Of a stretch of 64,000 nucleotides of DNA, positions 8,411-16,574 are shown piece by piece. The DNA lies in the NCBI RefSeq assembly GCF_005047635.1, contig NZ_SUKC01000009.1:1-64000 (forward strand), given 5' to 3'. Within the stretch, counting starts at the first letter, position 1, and each line of letters opens with the position of its first letter. Under the pieces are notes generated by a model. It ran no database searches and was not told where the DNA came from. It saw nothing but the letters and a program-made list of their open reading frames with translations. A program made the position numbers and the translations under genes. The stretch is from Arthrobacter sp. CAU 1506. Its GTDB lineage: Bacteria; Actinomycetota; Actinomycetes; Actinomycetales; Micrococcaceae.

Positions 8411-9937
8411 ATGGATTTCCTGCAACCGGTCATCGACGGCTTCGGCGTCGTCCTCATGCCCTCCAACCTGCTGTACTGCCTGCTGGGTGTTGTCATCGGC
8501 ATGCTCATCGGCGTCCTGCCGGGCCTCGGTCCGGCAGCGACCATCGCCATCCTGCTGCCGCTGACGTACGGCATTGAGCCCGTCACCGCCATCATCATGC
8601 TGGCCGGCATCTTCTACGGTGCGCAGTATGGCGGCACCATCACCTCGGTGCTGCTGCGGCTGCCGGGCGAGGCCAGTTCCGTGGTCACCGTTTTCGACGG
8701 CTACCAGCTTGCCCGAAAGGGCAAAGCCGGAACAGCGCTGGGAATTGCAGCCATCGGCTCCTTCATCGGCGGCACGGTGGCCATCATCGGACTGACGTTC
8801 CTGGCCCCGCTGGTGGCCAGCTTCGCCCTCGACTTCGGGCCCCCGGAGTACGCCGCACTGGCCCTGGTCGGCATTCTGCTGGTGGCCACCATCAGCAACG
8901 GCGCCAAGATCAAGGCCCTGATTGCGGCCGCATTCGGTTTGTTGCTCGCCACTGTGGGACGCGATGTCTTCACGGGCGCCGAACGCTTCACGTTCGGCAA
9001 CCTGAGCCTGGCCGACGGCATTGACTTCGTCCCGGTGGCCATGGGCCTGTTCGGTGTCGGAGAGATTCTCTACAACCTGGAAGAACGCCACCGCGTGGCC
9101 CAGGCGCCGGCAACCGTGGCCAACGTGTGGCCGTCCAGGAAGGACCTCAAGCAGTCCGCCGGTGCCATTGGGCGCGGCTCGGTGCTGGGCTTCTTCCTGG
9201 GCATCCTGCCCGGCGGCGGTGCCACCATCTCCTCGCTCGCTGCCTATGCGGTGGAGAAGAAGCGCGCCAAGAACCCGGAGCGTTTCGGCAAGGGCGCCGT
9301 CGAAGGCGTTGCCGGCCCCGAAACCGCCAACAACGCCGCGGCCACCAGTTCCTTCATTCCGCTGCTGACCTTGGGCATCCCCGCCAACGCCACCATGGCC
9401 ATCATCTTCGGCGCACTGCTCATCCAGGGCGTAACCCCGGGACCGCAGCTGATGGTCGACAACCCGGACCTGTTCTGGGGTGTGGTCAACTCCATGTACA
9501 TCGGCAATATCCTGCTGCTGATCATGTCCATTCCGCTGGTCGGTCTTTTCGTCCGCATCCTGCGGGTACGTGCCGCCATCCTGGCGCCGATTACCGCCCT
9601 GATTACCCTGCTGGGCGCCTACACCATCCGCAACTCGATGTTCGATGTGCTGCTGGTGGTGCTCTTTGGCGCCGTCGGCTACCTGATGAAGAAGTTCGGC
9701 TTCGAGCCCGGGCCGCTGGTGCTGGCCTTCGTGTTGGGCGCCCTGTTGGAGTCGAGCCTGCGGCGTTCGCTGCTAGTGCTCGATGGCGATGTCGCCGGAT
9801 TCATGGGCCGCCCGATCTCCGCCACGTTGCTGGTGGTCTTCGTGCTGGTCGCCGTCTGGCCAATGGTCAAGTCAGCCATGGATCGCCGGAAGAACTCCCT
9901 GACCTCTTCCCCCACCACATCTAAGGAGAACGTATGA
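8411..9937 (+). CDS. tctA: Tripartite tricarboxylate transporter large permease subunit (TctA)
   Basis: A 508-residue permease with about eleven to twelve membrane segments. Hallmarks are the GVLPGLGPAATIAILLPLTYG motif near residue 35 and the inverted-repeat counterpart GILPGGGATISSLAAYAVEKK near residue 265. FYGAQYGGTITSVLLRLPGEASSVVT is also present. Length is normal for TctA. AAAGG precedes the ATG at a good distance. It would take up a polycarboxylate handed over by TctC, here probably an aldarate (context inference). Its stop overlaps the start of the stress-protein gene by 4 bp. Confidence 0.93.
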   Translation: MDFLQPVIDGFGVVLMPSNLLYCLLGVVIGMLIGVLPGLGPAATIAILLPLTYGIEPVTAIIMLAGIFYGAQYGGTITSVLLRLPGEASSVVTVFDGYQLARKGKAGTALGIAAIGSFIGGTVAIIGLTFLAPLVASFALDFGPPEYAALALVGILLVATISNGAKIKALIAAAFGLLLATVGRDVFTGAERFTFGNLSLADGIDFVPVAMGLFGVGEILYNLEERHRVAQAPATVANVWPSRKDLKQSAGAIGRGSVLGFFLGILPGGGATISSLAAYAVEKKRAKNPERFGKGAVEGVAGPETANNAAATSSFIPLLTLGIPANATMAIIFGALLIQGVTPGPQLMVDNPDLFWGVVNSMYIGNILLLIMSIPLVGLFVRILRVRAAILAPITALITLLGAYTIRNSMFDVLLVVLFGAVGYLMKKFGFEPGPLVLAFVLGALLESSLRRSLLVLDGDVAGFMGRPISATLLVVFVLVAVWPMVKSAMDRRKNSLTSSPTTSKENV

Positions 9938-10329
9938 GCATCCTGGTCGGTTATGTACCCACCCCGGTCGGCGAGGCGGCCGTGTCCGCCGGGATCGCGG
10001 AAGCCAAGCTCCGCGGCGAAGAGTTGCTGATCGTCAACTCCACCCGGGAAGGGGCCCTGGTCGACAAGACCGTCGCTTCCGAGAACGACATCCTGCGGCT
10101 GAAGTCGGCAGCCGAGACCGCCGGCGTGACCGCCGAAGTGTTGCGCCCGACGCACCGCGACGACCTGGCCGAGGAGATCCTTGAGCTGGCCCGCGAACGC
10201 GAGGTCTCCCTGATTGTCATCGGCCTGCGCCAGCGCAGCCAGGTAGGCAAGTTCATCATGGGGTCGCACGCCCAGCGCATCCTGCTGCAGGCCGACCGGC
10301 CGGTGCTGGCAGTGAAGGCCGCCGACTAG
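9934..10329 (+). CDS. Universal stress protein domain protein
   Basis: A single-domain UspA-type protein of 131 residues. The C-terminal half contains the ATP-binding pattern G-L-R-x-R-S-x-V-G-K-F-I-M-G-S (around residues 92-106), so it is probably a nucleotide-binding Usp. The ATG overlaps the tctA stop (ATGA), with AAGGAG upstream. Usp genes within transporter operons often encode cytoplasmic modulators of the carrier; such a role here is inference from the tight coupling. A hairpin terminator follows at 10364. Confidence 0.88.
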   Translation: MSILVGYVPTPVGEAAVSAGIAEAKLRGEELLIVNSTREGALVDKTVASENDILRLKSAAETAGVTAEVLRPTHRDDLAEEILELAREREVSLIVIGLRQRSQVGKFIMGSHAQRILLQADRPVLAVKAAD

Positions 10330-10363
10330 CCCATCGGGCTGACATTCCAACAAGAAAATACAC

Positions 10364-10397
10364 GAAGCGGCAGCAGGCACCAGCCAGCTGCCGCTTC
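10364..10397. terminator. Bidirectional terminator between tct operon and mqo
   Basis: A perfect 11-bp stem GAAGCGGCAGC (10364-10374) pairs with 10387-10397 around a 12-nt loop. It sits between the convergent stress-protein gene and mqo. On the minus strand the stem is followed by a T-rich stretch (GTGTATTTTCTTG), so it should stop mqo transcription best, while also ending the tct operon. Confidence 0.75.
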
Positions 10398-10443
10398 GGC
10401 GTTCGCCGCGGTGCGCCCGTCCGGATTCAGCTCCCCGCCGGGC

Positions 10444-11937
10444 TCAGCGTCCAGCGGTGACGTCCAACCCCAAAATGCGGCGGGCCCGTTCGCTGTCGCT
10501 GGAACGGAAGCCCGAGGGCGCTCGCTGCCCGTCCAGTGCGGGCATCAAGCCGCGCAATGTCCGCTGCCAACCCTCGAAACGCGTCGGGAAGCAGGCGCGG
10601 AGGACTTCCAGCAAGATCGAAACCGAGGCCGAGGCGCCGGGCGAGGCACCCAGCAGGCCAGCCAGTGTGCCGCCCGCGCTGACAACAACTTCCGTGCCAA
10701 AGCCTGTGATCGACCCGTGGCCGCCCACCCGCTTGACGGTCTGCACGCGTTGGCCCGCAGTCAACAACTCCCAATCGGCCCCGTCGGCTTGCGGAACAAA
10801 CTCCCGCAATGCCGCCAGTCGCCCGTCGACGGACTGCAGGATCTGCCGGACCAAGTAGCTGACCAGGGACGCATTGGTCCCGGCTGCCGATAGCAACGTA
10901 CCCAGGTTCCCGGGAGTGACAGAACGCGGTAGGTCGCTTAGGGCACCCGTCTTGAGGAAGCGTGGCGAAAAGGCCGCGAACGGGCCGAATAGCAGATACT
11001 CCCGGCCGCCGACGATCCGCAGATCCAGGTGCGGCACGGACACCGACGGCGTCCCGGACGCCGCGTGCCCGTAGACCTTGGCGCGGTGCCGGGACACCAG
11101 CGCCGGATTGTCGGTGCGCAGGAACCGGCCGCTGATGGGGAAGCCGGCGTAGCCCCGGATCTCCGGGATTCCGGCCTTCTGGAGCAGCGGGAGCGTCCCG
11201 CCGCCGGCACCGACGAACACGTGCTTGGCCCGCAGGCGCCTGTGTCCGGAGGGGGTCTCGACGTCGAGCATCCAGTGCTGACCCGCCTGCCGAAGATTGG
11301 TCACCCGGTGGCGGTACCCCACCAGGCACCCGCTCTCGGAGAGGGCAGTGGCCAGCCGGGCGGCGATGGCCCCGTAGTTCACGTCCGTTCCGCCGGCATT
11401 TCGGGTGACCGCAACCGCTGGTCCGGACTGGCGGTCGGCGAACATCAGCGGAAGCCACTGGGCCAGCTGCTCCGGGACGTCGCTGTAAACGGTGCCGTCA
11501 AACAGCGGGTGGCCGGACAATGCGCGGTGCCGCGCGCGGAGATAGTCCACGCCGTCAGCGCCGCGCGCGAAGCCGAAGTGCGGCACCGTGCGGATGAAGC
11601 TCGCAGGTTCCGTGAGGTGCCCGGTTTCCACCAGATGGGCCCAGTACTGCAGCGAGGCCTGGAACTGTTCATTGATGCTGATGGCGCTGCCAGGGTCCAC
11701 GCTGCCATCCGGACGCCGCGGCGTGTAGTTGAACTCGCACAGGCCGGCGTGGCCGGTGCCGGCGTTGTTCCATGGATGGGAACTTTCCAGCCCGGCCTCG
11801 CCCAGTCCTTCGAGCAGGGCGATGCTCCACGTCGGTTCCAGCTCGTTGAGTAGGGCGCCGAGCGTGGTGCTCATGATGCCCGCCCCAATCAGGACGACGT
11901 CGAACTCCTCGGCCGGGGAACCGGCGGATCCTGTCAT
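10444..11937 (-). CDS. mqo: Malate:quinone oxidoreductase
   Basis: A 497-residue FAD-dependent, membrane-associated enzyme that oxidises malate to oxaloacetate and reduces quinone. The N-terminal dinucleotide-binding motif is VVLIGAGIMSTTLGALL, and HPWNNAGTGHAGLCEFNYTP (about residues 54-73) is a signature of Mqo. GFGTEVVVSAGGTLAGLLGASPGAS near the C-terminus closes the FAD site. AAAGG lies five bases before the ATG. It lies downstream of the GntR gene on the same strand, which may place it under aldarate control, where it would help drain 2-oxoglutarate-derived carbon. Confidence 0.95.
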   Translation of the reverse strand: MTGSAGSPAEEFDVVLIGAGIMSTTLGALLNELEPTWSIALLEGLGEAGLESSHPWNNAGTGHAGLCEFNYTPRRPDGSVDPGSAISINEQFQASLQYWAHLVETGHLTEPASFIRTVPHFGFARGADGVDYLRARHRALSGHPLFDGTVYSDVPEQLAQWLPLMFADRQSGPAVAVTRNAGGTDVNYGAIAARLATALSESGCLVGYRHRVTNLRQAGQHWMLDVETPSGHRRLRAKHVFVGAGGGTLPLLQKAGIPEIRGYAGFPISGRFLRTDNPALVSRHRAKVYGHAASGTPSVSVPHLDLRIVGGREYLLFGPFAAFSPRFLKTGALSDLPRSVTPGNLGTLLSAAGTNASLVSYLVRQILQSVDGRLAALREFVPQADGADWELLTAGQRVQTVKRVGGHGSITGFGTEVVVSAGGTLAGLLGASPGASASVSILLEVLRACFPTRFEGWQRTLRGLMPALDGQRAPSGFRSSDSERARRILGLDVTAGR

Positions 11938-12003
11938 GGCTGCCTTTCTAAGAGCGGAGGATGGGGCGGGCCCAGCAGATGGGCACCAGGATTTCGGGCC
12001 GCG

Positions 12004-12699
12004 TCAGTGTCCCGATTCGCGCTCCAGCCGGTGCCGCGAGTTGACCAGGTGGGTGCGCATCGCGGCGGCGGCTGCCATCGCATCGCCGGACTCGACGGCG
12101 GACAGCACCGCCGCATGCTCGGCGGCTACCTCGGCAAGACGGGTGGTCTCGCCTTCGTCCGCGCTGGTCTCCAACCGGTAGCGGGGCATGGCAATCATGG
12201 CCGGACCGAGCGCCGCAATCGCATCCTGCAGGTAGGGGTTGCCGCTGGCCTCGGCGACGGTCCGGTGGAACTCGAAGTCGTGGGCCAGTGCCGCGGCCGG
12301 GTTGGAGCCGGAACGGGAGAAATCAGCGTTTGCGGAGCGCAGGGCTGCCACCTGATGATCGGTCCGCCGGACGGCGGCCAAGGCTGCGGCTTCGCTCTCC
12401 ACACCGGTGCGGAATTCCACCAGTGCGCGCCGATCCTGCAGGGTCCGCACCGGACGGGTGGTCCGCGATGCGTCCGGCTCCACCGGCGGGGTCAGGGCAA
12501 AGCTGCCGCTGCCGCGCCGGGTATGCACCAGCCCCTCGGCCTGCAGCCGCGTGATGGCCTCGCGCACCACCGTACGGCTCACCCCGTGCTCGGCGATCAG
12601 CGTGCTCTCACTGGGCAGCTTGTCGCCCGGGGCGATCTCGCCGTCGACAATCCGCCGGCGCAACTCGTCGACCAGGGTTGTTGTCAGATTCGGTTTCAT
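12004..12699 (-). CDS. FadR-subfamily GntR transcriptional regulator
   Basis: About 231 residues. An N-terminal winged helix (VDELRRRIVDGEIAPGDKLPSESTLIAEHGVSRTVVREAITRL) is followed by an all-helical FCD ligand domain with the expected Asp/His metal ligands (for example FEFHRTVAEASGNPYL). I choose ATG 12699 (MKPNLTTTLVDEL), with GGGAG just upstream, because the longer frame adds an unstructured tail that runs through the hairpin of the next gene. FCD regulators usually bind carboxylates. The neighbouring talarate/galactarate dehydratase promoter has a matching operator at 13960-13976. Confidence 0.9.
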   Translation of the reverse strand: MKPNLTTTLVDELRRRIVDGEIAPGDKLPSESTLIAEHGVSRTVVREAITRLQAEGLVHTRRGSGSFALTPPVEPDASRTTRPVRTLQDRRALVEFRTGVESEAAALAAVRRTDHQVAALRSANADFSRSGSNPAAALAHDFEFHRTVAEASGNPYLQDAIAALGPAMIAMPRYRLETSADEGETTRLAEVAAEHAAVLSAVESGDAMAAAAAMRTHLVNSRHRLERESGH

Positions 12700-12732
12700 C
12701 GCTCCCGTATCTTTCGTTCTGAGAAATGGAGG

Positions 12733-12763
12733 AACGACGGCGGTGCGGGGCACCGCCGTCGTT
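12733..12763 (-). terminator. Terminator of the talarate/galactarate dehydratase gene
   Basis: A perfect 14-bp stem (AACGACGGCGGTGC at 12733-12746 with 12750-12763) has a 3-nt loop, 25 bp after the dehydratase stop. There is no T run. The stem shares its outer sequence with the larger hairpins at 38944 and 51502, so it belongs to the same repeat family. Confidence 0.7.
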
Positions 12764-12787
12764 ATGTGGACCAAGCGCGGGGCAGGG

Positions 12788-13921
12788 TCAGGCGCGGCCG
12801 AACTCCACGCTGTCCGTGGTCCAGGCCCGGGCCTGATCGCTGAAGGTGAAGCCGAGGCCGGGGCGGTCCGGAACGATCATCCGGCCGTCGCGGGTCTCCA
12901 GGCGCTCATTGAAGAGCGGATCGAGCCAATCGAAATGCTCCACCCACGGCTCGCGCGGGTAGGTGGCGGCCAGGTGCAGGTGGATCTCCATGGCGAAGTG
13001 CGGGGCCAGGTCCAGCCCGGCCTTGTCCGCCAGCGTGGCCAGCCGGAGGAACTGGGTGATGCCGCCGACGCGCGGCGCATCAGGCTGGATGATGTCGCAG
13101 GCGCGGGCGGCGATCAGCCGTTCGTGCTCGGCGACCGAGGCCAGCATTTCGCCGGTCGCAATCGGCGTGTCCAAAGCGGCGGCAAGGGCGGCGTGGCCCT
13201 CGGCGTCGTAGGCGTCCAGCGGCTCTTCGATCCAGACCAGGTCGAACTGCTCCAGGCGGCGTCCCATGCGCAGGGCCGTGGCGCGGTCCCACTGCTGGTT
13301 GGCATCCACCATCAGCGGCACGTCGTCGCCAATGTGCTCGCGGACGGCTGCAACACGGCGCAGGTCCTCCGCGGTGTCGGGCAGGCCGACCTTGATCTTG
13401 ATGCCGCCGATGCCTTCCTCGATCGAGCGGCTGGCACGCTCCTTGACCTCCTCGATGGAGGCGTTCAGGAAGCCGCCGGAGGTGTTGTAGGTCCGGACCG
13501 AATCCCGGTGCGCGCCCAGGAACTTGGCCAGCGGCAGGCCGGCCCGCTTGGCCTTGAGGTCATACAGCGCAATGTCCAGGGCGGCCAAGGCCTGGGTGGC
13601 GACGCCGGAGCGGCCCACCGAGGCGCCGGCCCAGAGCAGCTTGTTGTAGAGCTTGGCGATGTCGTTGGGGTCCTCGCCGATCATCGTCTCGGCGACTTCC
13701 TTGGCGTGGGCGTACTGGGCGGGGCCGCCGGCGCGCTTGGAGTAGCTGAAGCCCAGGCCCTGGTGGCCCTGTTCGGTGGTGATCTCGGCAAACAGGAAGA
13801 CCACCTCGGTCATCGGCTTCTGGCGCCCGGTGAAGACCTTGGCGTCGGAAATCGGGGTGGCCAGCGGCAACGTGGCGGTAGAAAGCTTGACGTGCCGGAT
13901 GGCATCGGGTGTGTAGGGCAT
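12788..13921 (-). CDS. L-talarate/galactarate dehydratase
   Basis: A 377-residue enolase-superfamily (mandelate racemase group) enzyme. Very close to characterised L-talarate/galactarate dehydratases over its whole length: PLATPISDAKVFTGRQKP, LLWAGASVGRSG, YNTSGGFL and the C-terminal DGRMIVPDRPGLGF. The base pair is in place: lysines in GGIKIKVG (about residues 190-200) and histidine in APHFAMEIHLHL (about 320). Metal ligands are in MVDANQQW, WIEEPLDAYD and IATGEM. It forms 5-keto-4-deoxyglucarate from galactarate, feeding KdgD. The operator-rich promoter is at 13956-13986. Confidence 0.92.
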   Translation of the reverse strand: MPYTPDAIRHVKLSTATLPLATPISDAKVFTGRQKPMTEVVFLFAEITTEQGHQGLGFSYSKRAGGPAQYAHAKEVAETMIGEDPNDIAKLYNKLLWAGASVGRSGVATQALAALDIALYDLKAKRAGLPLAKFLGAHRDSVRTYNTSGGFLNASIEEVKERASRSIEEGIGGIKIKVGLPDTAEDLRRVAAVREHIGDDVPLMVDANQQWDRATALRMGRRLEQFDLVWIEEPLDAYDAEGHAALAAALDTPIATGEMLASVAEHERLIAARACDIIQPDAPRVGGITQFLRLATLADKAGLDLAPHFAMEIHLHLAATYPREPWVEHFDWLDPLFNERLETRDGRMIVPDRPGLGFTFSDQARAWTTDSVEFGRA

Positions 13922-13955
13922 GGCGATCCTTACGCGGGATGTGCAGATTAACTCA

Positions 13956-13986
13956 TCCTACAAGTATCGAACTTGTCCTACAAGTA
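13956..13986 (-). promoter_or_regulatory. FadR/GntR-type operator
   Basis: ACAAGT-atcga-ACTTGT (13960-13976) is a perfect inverted repeat. The string TCCTACAAGTA occurs twice, at 13956 and 13976, exactly 20 bp apart, so two sites face the same side of the helix. It lies 35 bp upstream of the dehydratase start. FCD-type GntR regulators recognise short palindromes of this kind, and the neighbouring GntR gene is the likely partner (inference). Confidence 0.65.
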
Positions 13987-13996
13987 CTGTCCGCGG

Positions 13997-14980
13997 TCAG
14001 CTCACCGGGGTCACCAGCGAGCCTTGGTGCAGGTAGCTGCGCAGGTTTTCCAGCGTCAACGCGGCCATGTCGGCACGGGTCTCGTGTGTTCCGCTGCCGA
14101 TGTGGGGGAGCAGGACTACGTTCTCCAGTCCGAACAACTCGGCGGGGACGTGCGGTTCGGACGCAAAAACATCCAGTCCGGCACCGGCCAAGCGGCCCTC
14201 CACCAAGTCGGAGACCAAGGCTTGTTCGTCCACTACAGTGCCTCGAGCAATGTTCACTAGATAGCCGTCCGAACCGAGCTTGGCCAGCACGTCGGCGTCG
14301 ACCAAGCGTGCCGTCGCGGGGCCGCCGGCCGTGGCGACGACCAGCACCTCCACCGCTTCAGCCAGTGCGGCCGGCGAGTCGTGGTAAGTGAAGCCGGAGC
14401 CTTCGACTGCACGGCGGTTGTGATAGTGGATCTCGCAGCCGAAGGCCTGCAGCCGCTTGGCGATTGCCTTTCCGATGCGGCCCAGGCCGAGGATACCGAC
14501 CTTTTTGCCGGAGGCACGGACGGCCAGGGGGTACGACGGAGTTGACTCCCATTCGCCCCTGCGGACAAATCGGTCTGCTGCGGTGGTCTGGCGCAGCACA
14601 TCCAGGTAGAGCGCCAGCGCCGTGTCGGCCACGCAGTCGGTGAGCACATCCGGTGTGTTGCTGATGGCGATACCACGTTCCTTCGCCTGCTTGACGTCGC
14701 TGGCATCGTAGCCAACGCCGAAGTTCACGATGGCCTCAAGATTCGGGAGTTGCCGCATCAGGTCGGTATCCACTCCGACCCGGCCGGAACAGACCGCCAC
14801 ACGAACGCCGTCGGCGTGCTGCAGCAGGAATTCTGCGCGCTCCGGGCCGTCCGGGAGCTGCAGGGCGCCGAACTCGCTGGCCAAGGTAGCAGCCACGGCA
14901 GGGTTCACCGGCCCGACCTGGAGAATCTGATGCGCGGGGCGGGCGGGGCTTGTCGACTCTGCGGCTGTGTAGACGGTCAT
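13997..14980 (-). CDS. D-2-hydroxyacid dehydrogenase (glyoxylate/hydroxypyruvate reductase-like)
   Basis: About 327 residues of the D-isomer-specific 2-hydroxyacid dehydrogenase family. The NAD(P) motif GILGLGRIGKAIAKRL is near residue 155. The catalytic triad is represented by the arginine in VNIARGTVVDE, the glutamate in DVFASEPHVP and the histidine in LLPHIGSGTHETRADM. HNRR after the second strand (arginines) favours NADP over NAD. The start is ATG 14980; the longer reading adds a tail unlike the family. It lies upstream of the galactarate dehydratase, so it may reduce a 2-keto acid side product (inference). Confidence 0.85.
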   Translation of the reverse strand: MTVYTAAESTSPARPAHQILQVGPVNPAVAATLASEFGALQLPDGPERAEFLLQHADGVRVAVCSGRVGVDTDLMRQLPNLEAIVNFGVGYDASDVKQAKERGIAISNTPDVLTDCVADTALALYLDVLRQTTAADRFVRRGEWESTPSYPLAVRASGKKVGILGLGRIGKAIAKRLQAFGCEIHYHNRRAVEGSGFTYHDSPAALAEAVEVLVVATAGGPATARLVDADVLAKLGSDGYLVNIARGTVVDEQALVSDLVEGRLAGAGLDVFASEPHVPAELFGLENVVLLPHIGSGTHETRADMAALTLENLRSYLHQGSLVTPVS

Positions 14981-15118
14981 AGTGGAAACAGTAGGAAAGC
15001 GGCCGACTCCCGTCCAACACGCAGATGGCATGGTTCGATACCCCGCAGGCATGGCGGAGTCTTTGGCCCGCACGGTCCCGACGCCGCGATCTGGTCCGGA
15101 AGTCCCTCCTTGGAACCT

Positions 15119-15382
15119 TCAGGGTGCAGATGGGCGTGTTGCTTGGTTTGCGGGAGCAAGATCACGCCGCGGCAAACCGGTGGCCGACCAGCGCGATGCG
15201 GTAAGGAACCAGACCAGCGCGCCGAGAAGTGGCAGCGCCAGCACCAGCAGGGACCAGCCCGCTTGAGCTGAGCGCTGCCGGTTGCTCCGCCAAATGCTGA
15301 CCAGCGCGCCGGCCGCCAAAAGAAGGGCAAACGGGCCGGCGCAGACAAGCGCCGAAATCCACGTGACTGAATCGAACAGCAA
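15119..15382 (-). CDS. Small PLDc_N-like membrane protein
   Basis: 87 residues with two hydrophobic helices separated by a basic turn (SIWRSNRQRSAQAGWS), then LLVLALPLLGALVWFLTA. This is the arrangement of the phospholipase D/cardiolipin synthase N-terminal module found alone in many actinomycetes. The start is TTG 15382, with the strong ribosome site GGGAGG five to ten bases upstream. Function of the stand-alone module is unknown. Confidence 0.7.
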   Translation of the reverse strand: MLFDSVTWISALVCAGPFALLLAAGALVSIWRSNRQRSAQAGWSLLVLALPLLGALVWFLTASRWSATGLPRRDLAPANQATRPSAP

Positions 15383-15535
15383 AAGGCCCCCCTCCCTGTA
15401 AAGCCCGTAGCCGGTTGCGGCGGCTTTGGACTGCCTGCTACGAGTCTAGGAGCGTGACCCTGCGGCGGGCTATCCACCGAGAGGATGAATTCCGCTCGGG
15501 CGCCTCCGCCCGGGGTAGCAGGCATCGGGTGCGCC

Positions 15536-16105
15536 TTAACTTTGCGGCGGGAACTTCGCCAACACCTTGTGCATCGTGTTGAGGTTCCTGGTGGTGGTCA
15601 GCGGCTTGTACCTCGGCTTGGCCAGGTGCTTGGAAAGATTCGACTCCAGGGTGCTTCCTTTGGGGACTTCCCAGTACAGGACGTCCCCGCCGGCTGCGGC
15701 GCGCTCTTCGGGTGAAAGCCCGGGGTTGTCCTCGAGCATCTGCTTCACCACGTCCGGGCCGGTAGTGATCACTGCATAGGCATGCCGGAGGACTCCGTCG
15801 TCGGCCGGGGTGAAAGGATAGCCGTCGATGATGGCCGCCACTTGCTCCCGGTTCTTGACGATGACCCAGGCGTCGTAACCGAAAGCTGCGCGCAATGTGG
15901 CCTGGACGCTTTCCTTGACGGCTGCCGGATCAGCGGTCTCGGCACGGAGTACCACGTTGCCAGACGCCAGAACCGTTTGGACCTCGGCAAAGCCGGCATC
16001 GGAGAGAGCGCGGCACAAATCCTTCATCGCAATTCGAATCCCGCCGACATTGATCCCCCGCAGGAAGACCGCAAAGGTGTGGGAAGCCCGGGTTGTGACA
16101 GACAT
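15536..16105 (-). CDS. DUF1697 family protein
   Basis: About 189 residues. The N-terminus VFLRGINVGGIRIAMKDLCRALSDAGFAEVQTVLASGNVVL is diagnostic of DUF1697, a conserved family of unknown biochemical role. A basic C-terminus (SKHLAKPRYKPLTTTRNLNT) also fits. I start at ATG 16105; there is little ribosome-site signal and the upstream sequence is A/T rich, so the message could be leaderless. It is divergent from the Hsp70 gene with a 469-bp intergenic region between them. Confidence 0.85.
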   Translation of the reverse strand: MSVTTRASHTFAVFLRGINVGGIRIAMKDLCRALSDAGFAEVQTVLASGNVVLRAETADPAAVKESVQATLRAAFGYDAWVIVKNREQVAAIIDGYPFTPADDGVLRHAYAVITTGPDVVKQMLEDNPGLSPEERAAAGGDVLYWEVPKGSTLESNLSKHLAKPRYKPLTTTRNLNTMHKVLAKFPPQS

Positions 16106-16574
16106 ATTTTTATTCTGCACTGTGGGACTCGGGGCCGCCCGTTTTTGCTTGTATGCAGCAGGTGTAATCGGTTGACCGGACCACCTTGAGAAGAATGCAG
16201 TCCCGCAGATGCGCGTATCGGCATATGTACTAAGGGTGCCTTGCAATCACTCCTGTTTTTGAAGGCCTAAAAGCAACCTTTAACCACTCTCAGAGTGAAC
16301 CATTAACCAATTCATGCGTGCCCGAAGCCGGGGTTTGAAGCGTGAAATGTCCCTTGTTTTACCCCCGAAGCGCTCCTACGCTGAACCATGTTGGAACGGC
16401 ATCGGGAAGCATGCCGCACCTAATTCTTGGGCACTGCGGCTGACAGCTGAAGGTGTCACTTCAGAGCCTGATGGACACGGGCGGGCATCCGGCCGGCGGG
16501 GGAAGCAGAGCGTGGCTCTGGACAGTATGAAAGCGGTGGGGGACGTTCCTCGCTGGGCGTCCAATGGGGGATTC
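16106..16574. other. 469-bp divergent intergenic region upstream of the Hsp70-LuxR operon
   Basis: There is no convincing gene here. An open frame continues upstream of the Hsp70 start, but its codons look random. The stretch is A/T richer than the surroundings around 16230-16310. That part holds the perfect palindrome CACTCT-c-AGAGTG (16285-16297), flanked by two TTAACCA direct repeats (16280-16286 and 16303-16309). These are candidate operator sites for the operon's own regulator. No clear -35/-10 pair could be fixed by eye. Confidence 0.5.

Noticed and set aside
12407-13951. Long plus-strand open frame opposite the GntR and dehydratase genes
   Set aside because: Antisense shadow of two well-supported genes; the residues are Gly/Val/Gln/Arg-rich with no domain.
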